Shown: positions 7,436 through 17,596, numbered from the stretch's first letter. The stretch is DNA of 64,000 bases from Balneolaceae bacterium (GCA_020832285.1 JAFIFB010000038.1:1-64000), one strand, 5' to 3'. Numbers and translations: made by a program. Notes: generated from the letters alone by a model not told the origin.

Positions 7436-10400
7436 TTAATCCTCCAATGGGTATAGTTCAAGTAATTCTTCAGGTGAATAAAAACTGCGTTGATCACTGG
7501 TAGCTTCCCGGACTTTCCTGACATGATCCGGGGAAATAGCAGAGGCCTGATTGCCAAATGCATTTCTTATGTATGTCAGCACGGCGGCCATCTCCTCATC
7601 ATCGAGCAGTCCCCGAAAGGGTGTCATTGGCACACTGCCTGGATATTGCCTGCCAAGTACTTCCATCGGCCCGGCCAGCCCATGCAGCGTCAACTTGATC
7701 AGCCGCTCTTCGCTGCCAGTCACCCAACGCGTACCGGCAAGCGGAGGGAAACCGGCCGCAGAGAGTCCCTGACCGTCCCCGCCATGACAGGTTCCGCAAT
7801 AACCGTCCTGGGCATAGATGTGACGCCCCTGCAAATACAACTCCAATTCTTCACCCTCCAGCTCCACATCCACCTCTTCTTCGGGCAGCTCGGCTGGCAG
7901 CTCTCCCACCAGATGAGCCATCGCCGACTGGTAAGTCTCGCTCATCCAGTCATCGATCGGGTAGTTGGCAGCTTCGTTGAGCACCACCATTCCCTCATCG
8001 ACATCCAGCCAGGAGGCTGCGACAATTGCTTCCAGGCGAACCCGCCCGTGCTCGTCGCCGGCTGCGGCTCTCAACAGCTCTGCCTGACTATTTACCTGAT
8101 GGCCGCTGTAGCGAAGCACCCTCACGGCCGCTGCCCTCACCCGGTAATCATCTGATTCAAGCAGCTGCCGAAGCAGATCCTCATCCACCCGGTTCAGCCC
8201 CCAGGTCACCCAAAGAGCTTCCAACAGGTTTTGCTGGTAATTTTTGTCGCTATCATCCAGGTTCTCCACCCAAGCCTTCATCGCATGCAGCACCTCCGTT
8301 GATTCCCGGCCCCGAAGTTCCAGGCGGGTGCGCTCGCGAGTCCGGTATTCCGGCAGCTTCAGATTATCCAGAAGCTGTTCGATACTTGCCCCGTCAATTT
8401 TTGCCGGCTCGACCAGCGGCCGCGAGGGATAGGTGATACGATAAATCCGCCCGTGAGCATGGTCGCGCAGCGGATCGCGTGCGTTATGCTGCATATGACC
8501 GATCAGTACATTGTGCCAGTCCACCAAATATAGTGATCCGTCCGGAGCAAATTCCATGTCAACCGGCCGGAAGTTTGGATCCGTCCCGACAACCAGGTCC
8601 TGCCGGTGCCTGCTGACATATCCCGTACCGTCATTTTCCAGGGTGTGCTGTTTGGTCCCCAAAAACCCAATTGTGTTGCTGATCAGAAAATCACCCTGCA
8701 CCTGATCGGGAAAATGCCGGCTGTAGACAAACTCCAGACCAGAGGTCGGACGCACACGATGCTCATCCTCAATCAGGTTCCGCGATTTTGGGCTGGCTAC
8801 TCCATAGCGGGGTATAATGGTGCCCGGCATCATCCATAACATATCCGGGCCAGACGTCTCTGCAAAGAAGTTCTGCCCCCACCGGTCGAAGGCAATGCCC
8901 CACGGATTCGGTATGGACAGCTGGGCCGTACGCTCCAGATGCCTCCTCTGGGGACTGTAGCGATAGAAACCGCCGTTGGTGGCGCGAACCGGCCCGTAGG
9001 AGGTTTCCATATTTGTATGTAAAAACACCCCCTCGGCCATGTAGATGGCACCTGACGGATCCATCTTATAGGTGCTGTGGGCGTGATGTGTGTCGTGGTC
9101 ATCAAACCCGCTCAGGATGATCTTCCGGGTATCGGCCTGGTCGTTTCCGTTCGTATCTTGAAGCAGCACCAGATTGGGCCCCTGTGATACATAGACTCCT
9201 TCAGGAGCAAAGGCAAAACCCAACGGCAGATGCAGTCCGTCGGCAAAGGTGGTCTGTTTGTCAGCACGCCCGTCACCTGTGGTATCCTCCAGAATCAGAA
9301 GCTTGTCATCCGGGCGTTCATCTCCGGGTTTGTAGTGCGGGTAACTCGGCATGACCGCCACCCAGAGCCGGCCGCGGGTATCAAAGGTAATCTGAACGGG
9401 GTTAGCCAGGTCGTGAAAATCTTCTTCGGAGGCAAACAACTCGATCTTGTAGCCATCGGGCACATGAAGTTGATCCAATGCATCCTGCCCGTACAAGTAC
9501 TCCCGGTTGCCGTGCCTCTCGGGATCAAAATTGGATTCCACCATCGGCAGTTCGATGGTTTCCCGTTCATCGGCTGCGGCCACATCCATCGAATCGCCCA
9601 CGGCAGCCTTCCATATAGCCCGGTCCCGGATATCGGTCATCTGGCGGGTTTTCTCGATTTCGGCCGGGTAGTTATCCGGGCCGAACGGCTCAAAGCGCCG
9701 GCCATAAGCGTGAACACTATTCGGAATCTTGTAATCCTGATGCCACATCCAGTTCTTATCAAGTACAGCCTCACGAATCCGTTCCCGGTGTTCTTCAGCG
9801 TCTGTGCTGGAGGGCCCAAAGATTGCATCGGCCAGCAGCTTTGCAAAACGGGCGTAACCTTCATCGCTGAGCTGCGAACCGTCGATCGTCAGCGGTTCAT
9901 CGCTCTCGCGGTACCACTGGCGTGTTGGGGTAAATACGTCTACAAACCGCACCCCATGGCAGCTGGCCACCTCCCGCATCGCTTCGGTATAGAGTTCCAG
10001 GTTGGCATTTTCTATGGTGCCGTCCGGCAGATCGTACAGGCCAGAGAGATCCTCAAAGGCGATAGGTGAGACAAGAACCAGTTTCGTTTCAGCCTCCTCA
10101 TTGTACTGCTGGTTGAATGAATGCCGGATGAATGCCTCCAACTCCTCCTTAAAAGTTTCCACTCCCCCCTCTCCCCGAAACGATTCGCTATAACCAAAAA
10201 AAGCTATCAGAATATCAGGGTTGAATTTTGAGATCCACTCATCGGGGTAAGGGAAGTGGCCCTCGCTGAATTGACCCCACTGACTTTCAGAGTCGGTAAT
10301 CAAATCGGCGTGAAACTGTTCGGCACCCGGAAAGGTCCAGGGGGTATCACGAGCTGCATGAGACCGGAAACCCGGCGTATCACCCGGAATGCTCTGGTTG

Positions 10401-10621
10401 CGGATCAATAGGGAATGGCCGGGATAGCGAACATGAAGCTCGGTCTCGAAATGACCGAAATACATCATTCTTGAACCCAGGTTATTTCCGATCAGCACAA
10501 TACTGTCATCCGGATTGATTTGTAAGTGTGCGTCTGATGGCGAACATTGCTGAGCTGCTAACGCAAATATAAACGCACAAAAAAGAGCAATTATATTCCT
10601 ACCTATACCGCTTTTATTCAT
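7436..10621 (-). CDS. PVC-type heme-binding protein: SGNH hydrolase + beta-propeller + HEAT + cytochrome c
   Basis: 1061 aa, exported; an N-terminal signal peptide ends near 'AAQQCSPSD', giving a possible lipobox Cys. Domains: a GDSL/SGNH-like hydrolase about 38-275, a PVC-type 'membrane-bound dehydrogenase' beta-propeller about 380-730 ('DGYKIELFASEEDFHDLANP', then repeated D-x-G-R-L-W strands), HEAT-like repeats about 750-890, and a cytochrome c with CGTCH near residue 942 and a possible axial Met in VPMTPF. This family is abundant in Planctomycetes and Verrucomicrobia, where it is thought to pass electrons from sugar oxidation. The gene is visibly more GC-rich than its neighbours, hinting at transfer. 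A sulfatase gene lies 96 bp upstream on the same strand, so they may be co-transcribed. Confidence 0.85.
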   Translation of the reverse strand: MNKSGIGRNIIALFCAFIFALAAQQCSPSDAHLQINPDDSIVLIGNNLGSRMMYFGHFETELHVRYPGHSLLIRNQSIPGDTPGFRSHAARDTPWTFPGAEQFHADLITDSESQWGQFSEGHFPYPDEWISKFNPDILIAFFGYSESFRGEGGVETFKEELEAFIRHSFNQQYNEEAETKLVLVSPIAFEDLSGLYDLPDGTIENANLELYTEAMREVASCHGVRFVDVFTPTRQWYRESDEPLTIDGSQLSDEGYARFAKLLADAIFGPSSTDAEEHRERIREAVLDKNWMWHQDYKIPNSVHAYGRRFEPFGPDNYPAEIEKTRQMTDIRDRAIWKAAVGDSMDVAAADERETIELPMVESNFDPERHGNREYLYGQDALDQLHVPDGYKIELFASEEDFHDLANPVQITFDTRGRLWVAVMPSYPHYKPGDERPDDKLLILEDTTGDGRADKQTTFADGLHLPLGFAFAPEGVYVSQGPNLVLLQDTNGNDQADTRKIILSGFDDHDTHHAHSTYKMDPSGAIYMAEGVFLHTNMETSYGPVRATNGGFYRYSPQRRHLERTAQLSIPNPWGIAFDRWGQNFFAETSGPDMLWMMPGTIIPRYGVASPKSRNLIEDEHRVRPTSGLEFVYSRHFPDQVQGDFLISNTIGFLGTKQHTLENDGTGYVSRHRQDLVVGTDPNFRPVDMEFAPDGSLYLVDWHNVLIGHMQHNARDPLRDHAHGRIYRITYPSRPLVEPAKIDGASIEQLLDNLKLPEYRTRERTRLELRGRESTEVLHAMKAWVENLDDSDKNYQQNLLEALWVTWGLNRVDEDLLRQLLESDDYRVRAAAVRVLRYSGHQVNSQAELLRAAAGDEHGRVRLEAIVAASWLDVDEGMVVLNEAANYPIDDWMSETYQSAMAHLVGELPAELPEEEVDVELEGEELELYLQGRHIYAQDGYCGTCHGGDGQGLSAAGFPPLAGTRWVTGSEERLIKLTLHGLAGPMEVLGRQYPGSVPMTPFRGLLDDEEMAAVLTYIRNAFGNQASAISPDHVRKVREATSDQRSFYSPEELLELYPLED

Positions 10622-10717
10622 AGTTTTTATTTAACTTAAAATAATATTTTGTAAATTACTCAGGTTGTAATCTTGGCCATATTCATCTGCCATGAAATAA
10701 TTGTGATCACTGGAAAT

Positions 10718-12250
10718 TCAGAACCATTCATTAAAAGGCCCGGAAAGGTCAAGCTCATCACCGGTATCATTCTGTAGTTCCAAAAGGCGCTGCATAAGGC
10801 GGCGGATAACCGGCCCTGAAGCCGAATTTTCAGCCAGGTCATGGATTTCGTACGGGTCTTTATCCAAATCATACAAACGAATCCTGGAAATATCCGGATA
10901 CAAGATGAGTTTATAGGGCCATTCCACAACCGCACGTTGATTCTGTAAGTAAGCACCATAAATCGCCGGGTAGTGTCCGGTTTTCTCTCCCCGAATTAAT
11001 GGGATCATTGAATGAAACTGATACATGTCAGGAACCGAACCACCAGCGAGTTCAATCGATGTCGGCACGACATCCTGCAGGTATATAGAAGATTCATTTA
11101 CCTCTCCAGAAGGAATTCCCGGCCCGGTCAGGATAAATGGCACTCGCAAGGAGTGCTCATACATATTCTGTTTACCCAATAACCCGTGCTGCCCAACAGC
11201 GAGACCATGATCGGCTGTAAAAATGATGATGGTGTTCTCGGTTTTTCCGTTTTCATCCAGAGAATCCAGTATGTAACCGATCTGAGTGTCCATGTGCGAG
11301 ATGATTGCATAAAACTCCTGGCGATGTACTCCCATCGCATATTCGGTTCGTGGAAAGGGAGCCAGCCATTCATCGCGAAGATACCCGCTTGATTCAATCA
11401 CTTCCTCAGGTGTTCCCGGCGAATGAGGCATATTCCCATCATCCACCCGGCCGGACCCTATCGGGTTTTTGTATGGATACACCGGTAAGAAATTGGGCGG
11501 AATTTCAAGTCCATCCGGGTTGTAGGATTCGACATATTCACGAGGTGCCTGGCGGGGATCGTGGGGAGCATTAAATGCCAGATACATAAAAAATGGAGTC
11601 TTCCGCCCCGCAGCCTGTTCAATAAACTCTGTAGCATCGTTTTTCAGCACTTCAGACCAATGAGTACCGCTGCTCCAGAACCCTTCAAACTCCGGATCGT
11701 AAGGACTCCAGGGATCTTCCTCATCTTCATGAGGGCGGTTGTAACCTTCCGCTGTTTGATTGGGCATTCCGGGACGAATGTTAACCACATAATCAAACAG
11801 TTCTTGAGGATTCACTCCCGGAACATGCCATTTGCCGGTAAAATAGGTATCGTAACCAGCCTGTTTAAACTGACGGCTCCAGAACAGATCGTTTTCGTGC
11901 CACTCCTGAAAACCGGTGTTACTCAGCTTGCGAGCATCCCAGAGAAATCGGCCGGTATTCAGCATAGTTCTGCTGGGAATACAAACCGCCGGACTCCAGG
12001 ACCCCATATTATATGCACGGGTAAACTTCATCCCTCTTTCTGCAAGAGCATCTATGTTGGGCGTCCGCACCTCACTGTTACCATAGGCTCCCACATCATA
12101 GTAACCCAAATCATCTGCAAAAATGAAAATGATATTCGGAGGTGGCGTTTCTTCACCTTGAGTTGGTTCCGCAGCACTGAAGAGAAACCCGATGAGCACC
12201 ACTCCACACAGAAAAACAGCAATACCGGTATTTTTAAGCAACTTTTTCAT
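10718..12250 (-). CDS. type I sulfatase (formylglycine-dependent)
   Basis: 510 aa with a signal peptide (about 1-27). It has the alkaline-phosphatase-fold sulfatase layout: metal-binding Asp46/Asp47 in 'NIIFIFADDLGYYDVGAYGN', the formylglycine signature C90-IPSR, and a later 'FTADHGLAVGQHG' metal motif near residue 348. It would hydrolyse sulfate esters on an extracellular or periplasmic glycan; the substrate is not deducible. The C90-x-P-S-R motif is intact, in contrast with the broken sulfatase at 30-31 kb. Downstream on the same strand is the SGNH-cytochrome fusion, so desulfation and oxidation may be coupled. Confidence 0.92.
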   Translation of the reverse strand: MKKLLKNTGIAVFLCGVVLIGFLFSAAEPTQGEETPPPNIIFIFADDLGYYDVGAYGNSEVRTPNIDALAERGMKFTRAYNMGSWSPAVCIPSRTMLNTGRFLWDARKLSNTGFQEWHENDLFWSRQFKQAGYDTYFTGKWHVPGVNPQELFDYVVNIRPGMPNQTAEGYNRPHEDEEDPWSPYDPEFEGFWSSGTHWSEVLKNDATEFIEQAAGRKTPFFMYLAFNAPHDPRQAPREYVESYNPDGLEIPPNFLPVYPYKNPIGSGRVDDGNMPHSPGTPEEVIESSGYLRDEWLAPFPRTEYAMGVHRQEFYAIISHMDTQIGYILDSLDENGKTENTIIIFTADHGLAVGQHGLLGKQNMYEHSLRVPFILTGPGIPSGEVNESSIYLQDVVPTSIELAGGSVPDMYQFHSMIPLIRGEKTGHYPAIYGAYLQNQRAVVEWPYKLILYPDISRIRLYDLDKDPYEIHDLAENSASGPVIRRLMQRLLELQNDTGDELDLSGPFNEWF

Positions 12251-12588
12251 GAGGAAAAATATTTTCAGAGTTTATGAAGGATAATAAAAGCATGCCGTTG
12301 TTGATACACAAACTCTTTTCGGAAGCATAGCTTAAAAGTTTACTGCCTCTGAAATAACCTCTCATATTTTAAAAACAGAATATTCGGAGATTAAGGTACT
12401 CTGGAGAAAACTAATTCACCAATCTACAATACTATACAGTTGCATATCTTAATTCCAATTCCAGTAATTTCTGATATTAAACCCGGATTCATCAGTTCAC
12501 GTTTGAGTTTAATTTGATGTATTTTTGTCTTCACGTTTTCAACGTTTTCAATAGAAATCGACAAAAAGATGTTTAAAAATTACTGCCT
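12251..12588. other. divergent promoter region
   Basis: Lies between the minus-strand sulfatase gene and the plus-strand dehydrogenase gene. It is AT-rich, without an ORF of its own, and should hold both promoters; I could not assign boxes with confidence. Confidence 0.35.
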
Positions 12589-13515
12589 ATGTCCCTGCTG
12601 CTTGTAGCCAAACATCGCGATATGGCCCTGTTTCAATCGGCCATACAAAAAATTGATCCTAACCTGGATGTGGAAGTTTGGCCCGCAGTAAAAAACCCTG
12701 AAAGGGTACTATTTGCCGTGGCCTGGCATCATCCCAAAGATGTATTCCGCCAATACCCTAATCTAAGGGCGATCTCTTCATTGGGCGCCGGTGCCAATCA
12801 CCTGATCCGGGATAAGACCATCCCCAAATCCGTTCAGATCGTTCGGGCATCCACTCCGTCACTCGCTGAACAGATGGGAGACTACATCACGATGTCAGTT
12901 CTAAACCTTATCCGGGGCACGGAAATGTATTTCAGGCAGCAGCAAAAAACTGAATGGAAGCGCCATGCTTCATATCCCAAAAAGAGCATTTCTGTTGGTA
13001 TAATGGGTCTCGGTAAGCTGGGAACCCACGCTGCACGGCAACTGATCAGCAACGGCTTTAATGTCTGTGGCTGGGCAAAATCAAAAAAAGAGATTGAGGG
13101 CATGGAAACCTTCGCTGAAAATCAGCTCGGTTCTTTCCTGAACCGAACCAACATCCTGGTCTGCCTTCTCCCCCTTACCGAAGAAACCGAGGGAATTCTG
13201 GACCTGAAGCTTATGAAACAACTCAAACAGCCTGCCTTTCTGATTTGTGCAGGACGCGGAAGCCAACTTGTGGAGGAGGATCTTATTTACGCTCTTGATA
13301 TTGGTCTGATTGAGCACGCGGTTTTGGATGTGTTCAGCGAAGAGCCTCTGCCCGAATCACACCCATTCTGGGGCCGAAAGAAAATTACAATCACACCTCA
13401 CATCGCCTCTATCACCGACCCAGATGAGGTAGCGGTGCTGCTGGTTGAAAATTACAAACGGCTGCTATCCGGCATGGAGCTGCTGCAGGAGGTAGACAGA
13501 AATAAAGGCTACTAA
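12589..13515 (+). CDS. D-2-hydroxyacid dehydrogenase, glyoxylate/hydroxypyruvate reductase A type
   Basis: 308 aa, cytosolic. The Rossmann motif is at about 137-152 ('VGIMGLGKLGTHAARQL', GxGxxG). Catalytic residues fit the family: Arg in CAGRGSQLVEEDL (about 222), Glu in DVFSEEPLPE (about 250) and His in ITPHIAS (about 270). Length and the short N-terminal domain match GhrA, which reduces glyoxylate and hydroxypyruvate to glycolate and glycerate with NADPH. It faces the esterase gene convergently with only 20 bp between stops, and divergently the sulfatase. Confidence 0.85.
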   Translation: MSLLLVAKHRDMALFQSAIQKIDPNLDVEVWPAVKNPERVLFAVAWHHPKDVFRQYPNLRAISSLGAGANHLIRDKTIPKSVQIVRASTPSLAEQMGDYITMSVLNLIRGTEMYFRQQQKTEWKRHASYPKKSISVGIMGLGKLGTHAARQLISNGFNVCGWAKSKKEIEGMETFAENQLGSFLNRTNILVCLLPLTEETEGILDLKLMKQLKQPAFLICAGRGSQLVEEDLIYALDIGLIEHAVLDVFSEEPLPESHPFWGRKKITITPHIASITDPDEVAVLLVENYKRLLSGMELLQEVDRNKGY

Positions 13516-13535
13516 ACTATCCCGGCTTTGAAAAA

Positions 13536-14339
13536 TCACCAGTTTTGATGGAGCATCTCTACCAGATTTTCGGGAGCGCTCCATTGCGGATTGTGGTCCG
13601 AATCGATAATCAGCACCGGCCAGCCGTGCTGCCGGGCACGTTCTGCGTGACTGTAAAAGTTATCCTCTTCTGGGTCGGTACCTGGCTCCACTGCATGGAT
13701 GTAAGTTGCAGGAATCCGGTACGCATCCTCATTTCCGAGTTTTACCGGTTCTGTAAATGCTTTTAAGGGGTGAGGCACATCGTGCGGATAGGGCTGACCA
13801 GCAGGCACCCATCTTGGAATTAAAAAGCCATTCTCCTCCATAGCCTTAAATCGTTCAAAATTTTCTCCCTGGATACTTTCAATACTCTCCCCGTCGTCTG
13901 GAACAAATGCATCAATGTAGATCATTTTTTTAATCCGCTCGGGAATTCGATGTGCTACACCAGAGATCACCATTCCTCCGTAACTGTGGCCAACCAGAAT
14001 AATGTCCTCAAGTTCTTCAAATAAAATGACATTAATCACATCTTCTAAATGTGTGGAGAGATTTACATCATTATGGGCAAGATGGTGACGTTCACCAAGC
14101 CCGGTTAGTGAGGGGCGGTAAACATCATACCCTTTTTGGCGAAGACGATGTTCTACATCACGAAACGCCCAGCTTCCTCCCCATGCTCCGTGAACAATGA
14201 CGAAGGTGGGTTTGGAATCATCTATGAGGTAATCTCCACGGTCGTCAATCAGCTCCGGAAAAATCTGTGCGAATGCCAAACCGGTAAAACAGGAAAGAAT
14301 AACAAGAGTAAATAATAATGATCTTAGCTTTTTTTTCAT
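13536..14339 (-). CDS. exported alpha/beta-hydrolase (EstC/methylesterase-like)
   Basis: 267 aa; residues 1-24 are a signal peptide ending AFA. The oxyanion motif HGAWGG is at 50-55, the nucleophile elbow GHSYGG places Ser119, and a C-terminal His249 in DSDHNPQW completes the triad. The pattern resembles the plant methylesterase/EstC branch of esterases. The substrate is probably a small carboxylic ester; not deducible. It follows the ALDH gene on the same strand after 137 bp, possibly a separate unit. Confidence 0.82.
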   Translation of the reverse strand: MKKKLRSLLFTLVILSCFTGLAFAQIFPELIDDRGDYLIDDSKPTFVIVHGAWGGSWAFRDVEHRLRQKGYDVYRPSLTGLGERHHLAHNDVNLSTHLEDVINVILFEELEDIILVGHSYGGMVISGVAHRIPERIKKMIYIDAFVPDDGESIESIQGENFERFKAMEENGFLIPRWVPAGQPYPHDVPHPLKAFTEPVKLGNEDAYRIPATYIHAVEPGTDPEEDNFYSHAERARQHGWPVLIIDSDHNPQWSAPENLVEMLHQNW

Positions 14340-14476
14340 ATGGTCCGGGTTAGATTAAGGTGATAATTGAATGGTTAACGCATTGGCTCTGAATTCGTTA
14401 TAAACAAATGATAAAATCGGAGCATACCTGAAAATCTGCGATGACTGCTTCAAAATAATGCAGACAAACAAACTTG

Positions 14477-15997
14477 TTACACATCAAACTCAATTCCCTG
14501 TGCCAGCGGCAGCGCATCTCCCCAGTTGATGGTATTTGTCTGCCGGCGCATGTAAGCTTTCCAGGCATCGGATCCGGACTCCCGGCCGCCACCAGTCTCT
14601 TTTTCACCGCCAAATGCTCCGCCGATCTCTGCTCCGCTTGTGCCAATGTTAATATTGGCAATTCCGCAGTCGGAGCCCCGATGACTCAAAAATGTTTCCG
14701 CTTCCCTCATATTCATTGTAAACATGGCAGAACTGAGCCCCTGTTTCACTCCATTATGATACGCAATTGCCTCATCCAATGAGCTGTATTTGATCAGGTA
14801 GAGAATGGGGGCAAAGGTCTCTTCCTGTACAATCTCGTAGCGATTTTCGACTTCGCAGATAGCCGGTTTCACGTAGTGCCCCTCCATATTCTCCAAAACA
14901 TCACCGCCGCAAACCACAACCCCTCCCTCCTTTTCCACCTGCTTGAGGGCAGCCTGCATCGCTTCAACAGCGTCTTCATCTATCAACGGGCCAACGAGAG
15001 TGTTTTCATTCAGCGGATTGCCGATTGTAATGTTATCGTAAATAGAAATCAAACGCTCCTTCACCTTTTCAAATACAGATTCGTGAATAATGATTCTGCG
15101 TGCAGAGGTACAACGCTGCCCTGCGGTACCCACAGCCCCGAATACCACTGCACGAATAGCCATCTCCAGGTCGGCCTCCTTACTGATAATGATCGCATTA
15201 TTACCACCCAGTTCAAGAATTGTTTTACCGAGCCGTGCACCCACCACCTGTGCTACCTGTCTGCCCATCCGGATCGATCCTGTGGCTGAAATTAGAGGAA
15301 TCCGATCATCGGATGCAAGCCACTCGCCTGCATCAGGCCCGCCGGTAATCAACCCGAAAATTCCTTCCGGCAGATTGTTTTCCTTCAGTACTTCGGCGAT
15401 GATATTCTGTACCGCAATGCCACACAAGGGTGTCTTTTCCGATCCTTTCCAGATCACAGTATCACCACAAACGGCGGCAATCATTGCGTTCCAGCTATAG
15501 ACCGCCACGGGAAAATTAAACGCTGAAATTACCCCCACAGGGCCGAGCGGATGCCACTGCTCGTACATGCGGTGCTCCGGACGTTCGGAGTGCATAGTTT
15601 TACCGTACAGCATCCGCGACTGTCCTACGGCATAATCACAGATATCGATCATCTCCTGTACCTCACCCAGCCCTTCCTGGTAGATTTTTCCCATTTCGTA
15701 CGACACCAGCATACCCAGCGGCTCCTTGTATTCACGAAGTTTCAGTCCGATTTGCCGCACGATTTCACCGCGTTTGGGTGCCGGAGTCATTCTCCAAACT
15801 TTGAATGCCTTAAGTGATACTTCCACAACACGGTCAAAATCCTTCCGAGTGGTTGAATAAACATTGGCAATTTCCGATCCATCAACAGGTGTATAGCTTG
15901 TAAGTTGTGCGGCCGCTGAATCCTTAAAAAAATTTTGTCCTGTTGCTGTTCCTGCATTTACTTTTTCTATACCGAGCGTGCTCAAAAAATCTTTCAT
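14477..15997 (-). CDS. ALDH7-type aldehyde dehydrogenase (alpha-aminoadipic semialdehyde dehydrogenase-like)
   Basis: 506 aa, the length of ALDH7. Catalytic Glu is in LELGGNNAI (about 265) and Cys in GTAGQRCTSARR (about 300). The conserved 'EGLGEVQEMIDICDYAVGQS' and 'ISAFNFPVAVYSWNA' segments match ALDH7A1/piperideine-6-carboxylate dehydrogenase, which oxidises L-2-aminoadipate-6-semialdehyde in lysine breakdown with NAD. No lysine-degradation genes are adjacent, so a broader aldehyde-detoxifying role is also possible. It diverges from the TerC gene. Confidence 0.85.
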   Translation of the reverse strand: MKDFLSTLGIEKVNAGTATGQNFFKDSAAAQLTSYTPVDGSEIANVYSTTRKDFDRVVEVSLKAFKVWRMTPAPKRGEIVRQIGLKLREYKEPLGMLVSYEMGKIYQEGLGEVQEMIDICDYAVGQSRMLYGKTMHSERPEHRMYEQWHPLGPVGVISAFNFPVAVYSWNAMIAAVCGDTVIWKGSEKTPLCGIAVQNIIAEVLKENNLPEGIFGLITGGPDAGEWLASDDRIPLISATGSIRMGRQVAQVVGARLGKTILELGGNNAIIISKEADLEMAIRAVVFGAVGTAGQRCTSARRIIIHESVFEKVKERLISIYDNITIGNPLNENTLVGPLIDEDAVEAMQAALKQVEKEGGVVVCGGDVLENMEGHYVKPAICEVENRYEIVQEETFAPILYLIKYSSLDEAIAYHNGVKQGLSSAMFTMNMREAETFLSHRGSDCGIANINIGTSGAEIGGAFGGEKETGGGRESGSDAWKAYMRRQTNTINWGDALPLAQGIEFDV

Positions 15998-16138
15998 GTC
16001 TTGAATCTTATTTGTGAGTATTTTGTGGAATATAGAACGAATCGTGATGAAGGCAAAAGGGGGCGATTTATAAAAAATAACGAACCCATTCCTCGAAAAG
16101 TCCTTTATTTTACCTGAACATAATATAAGCTATTACCT

Positions 16139-17134
16139 GTGGAGCACAGCCTTACCCTTTGGGTTGTTTTTAATATTTTTATCGTATCGATGCTCATTAT
16201 CGATCTGATGGTTTTTAACCGGAAACCACACGAAATCAGCATCCGTGAAAGTCTTGTCTGGACCGCCATCTGGATTGTAATGGCCATCATTTTCGGCATC
16301 GGGCTCTACTATTTTATGAGTCCGGAAGCCTCGCTTGAATATTTTACGGGTTACCTGATCGAAAAATCTCTCAGTGTCGATAATATCTTCGTTTTTCTTT
16401 TGGTTTTCACCTATTTCGGGGTTGAACCAAAATATCAGCACCGGGTACTGTTTTGGGGCATTTTCGGAGCACTGGTCTTCCGCCTGATCTTTATCTTGAT
16501 CGGAGTAGCACTGATCGAACGCTTCCACTGGATAATCTATATTTTTGGTGCTTTTTTGATTTTTACCGGCATTAAACTGGGACTGGAAAAAGACAAGGAG
16601 ATCCGCCCCAACAAAAACCCTGTTTTGCTTCTCGTACGCCGATTCATCCCGATAACAAAAAACTATCACGGACAAAAGTTTTTCATCAAACGCGGTCGGG
16701 GTTATGTTGCCACTCCTATGTTTGTCGTGCTTGTGGTAATTGAGACCACCGACATTGTTTTCGCTCTCGATTCCATACCGGCGATTATGGCCATTACCCG
16801 TGACACATTTATCATCTATAGTGCAAACGCATTTGCCATTCTCGGCCTGCGCGCTCTCTACTTTGCTCTGTCCGGGGTGATGCGGCTCTTCCACTATCTG
16901 CACTACGGGCTGGCATTTATTCTTGTTTTTATTGGTATTAAAATGTTACTCGAGGGAGTGTACCAGATCCCCACACATGTTACGCTCGGAATCATCATTT
17001 CTACATTGACCATCTCGGTCCTTCTGTCGATCTTCTTTCCGAAAGAAACTAAATTAGAACTACCTTCTGTGAATCTGCCGCCAGGCTCTCATGATGATGA
17101 CAAAAAAACAAAGGAAGATAAAATCCAAAACTAA
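16139..17134 (+). CDS. TerC/Alx-family integral membrane protein
   Basis: 331 aa with eight to nine hydrophobic helices. The diagnostic segment 'EKSLSVDNIFVFLLVFTYFG' and the later 'VVIETTDIVFALDSIPA' (acidic residues within membrane helices) are TerC hallmarks. Characterised members (Alx, MeeF, YkoY) export manganese or help metallate exported enzymes; a Mn2+ role would be an inference. The chosen GTG is the first in-frame start giving the complete first helix. A small membrane protein follows 23 bp later, probably in the same transcript. I looked for a yybP-ykoY riboswitch in the leader and did not recognise one. Confidence 0.85.
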   Translation: MEHSLTLWVVFNIFIVSMLIIDLMVFNRKPHEISIRESLVWTAIWIVMAIIFGIGLYYFMSPEASLEYFTGYLIEKSLSVDNIFVFLLVFTYFGVEPKYQHRVLFWGIFGALVFRLIFILIGVALIERFHWIIYIFGAFLIFTGIKLGLEKDKEIRPNKNPVLLLVRRFIPITKNYHGQKFFIKRGRGYVATPMFVVLVVIETTDIVFALDSIPAIMAITRDTFIIYSANAFAILGLRALYFALSGVMRLFHYLHYGLAFILVFIGIKMLLEGVYQIPTHVTLGIIISTLTISVLLSIFFPKETKLELPSVNLPPGSHDDDKKTKEDKIQN

Positions 17135-17157
17135 GAGAACTGAAGGCTGATTAAAAT

Positions 17158-17592
17158 ATGGAACATTTTTCGACACAATGGTTCACCGCATATTACGTCT
17201 CACTCGGAGCTCTTCTGCTCAGTTACGGAATTTATTTGCTTATAAAAACGGAAGCGATCAAACAGTTTTTAATAGCGGCCGCAGATAAAAAAAAACCGCC
17301 CGATGCCTGGAGGTCGGTACTGAAATATCTGCTTCTTTTTACCATTCCCGGACTGATCCTTTCGTTTTTTCCTTTTTCCTGGATAGAACTGCTCTTTTCA
17401 TTATGGTGCTTCTTTATCATTTTTATGACCGGGCAGCTGCTGGTGATGTGGCCGCAAACCTCCAGAGCGATTCGTGAATCGGGGGACGAGCTCAGCAGGA
17501 AAATCCGCTATGTTGCGGCAAACATGATTACCATCGGGCTGATTCTGTTTATGCTCTGTTATTTATTATTGGATCGAATGCAGATGTCTTGA
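17158..17592 (+). CDS. small four-helix membrane protein, unknown
   Basis: 144 aa with hydrophobic segments at about 10-27, 55-68, 71-97 and 121-140. I do not recognise a family. It follows the TerC gene by 23 bp on the same strand and is likely co-transcribed, so it may assist TerC or be a general membrane protein. The palindromic repeat cluster begins right after its stop codon. Confidence 0.6.
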   Translation: MEHFSTQWFTAYYVSLGALLLSYGIYLLIKTEAIKQFLIAAADKKKPPDAWRSVLKYLLLFTIPGLILSFFPFSWIELLFSLWCFFIIFMTGQLLVMWPQTSRAIRESGDELSRKIRYVAANMITIGLILFMLCYLLLDRMQMS

Positions 17593-17596
17593 TTTA

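Noticed and set aside
9230-10069. A plus-strand 279-aa open frame inside the SGNH-cytochrome gene.
   Set aside because: It is the antisense shadow of a gene with recognised domains, a common artefact in GC-rich sequence.
15998-16138. A yybP-ykoY manganese riboswitch ahead of the TerC gene.
   Set aside because: The 141-bp leader lacks the conserved paired junction sequences I would expect, and no terminator-antiterminator structure is visible.
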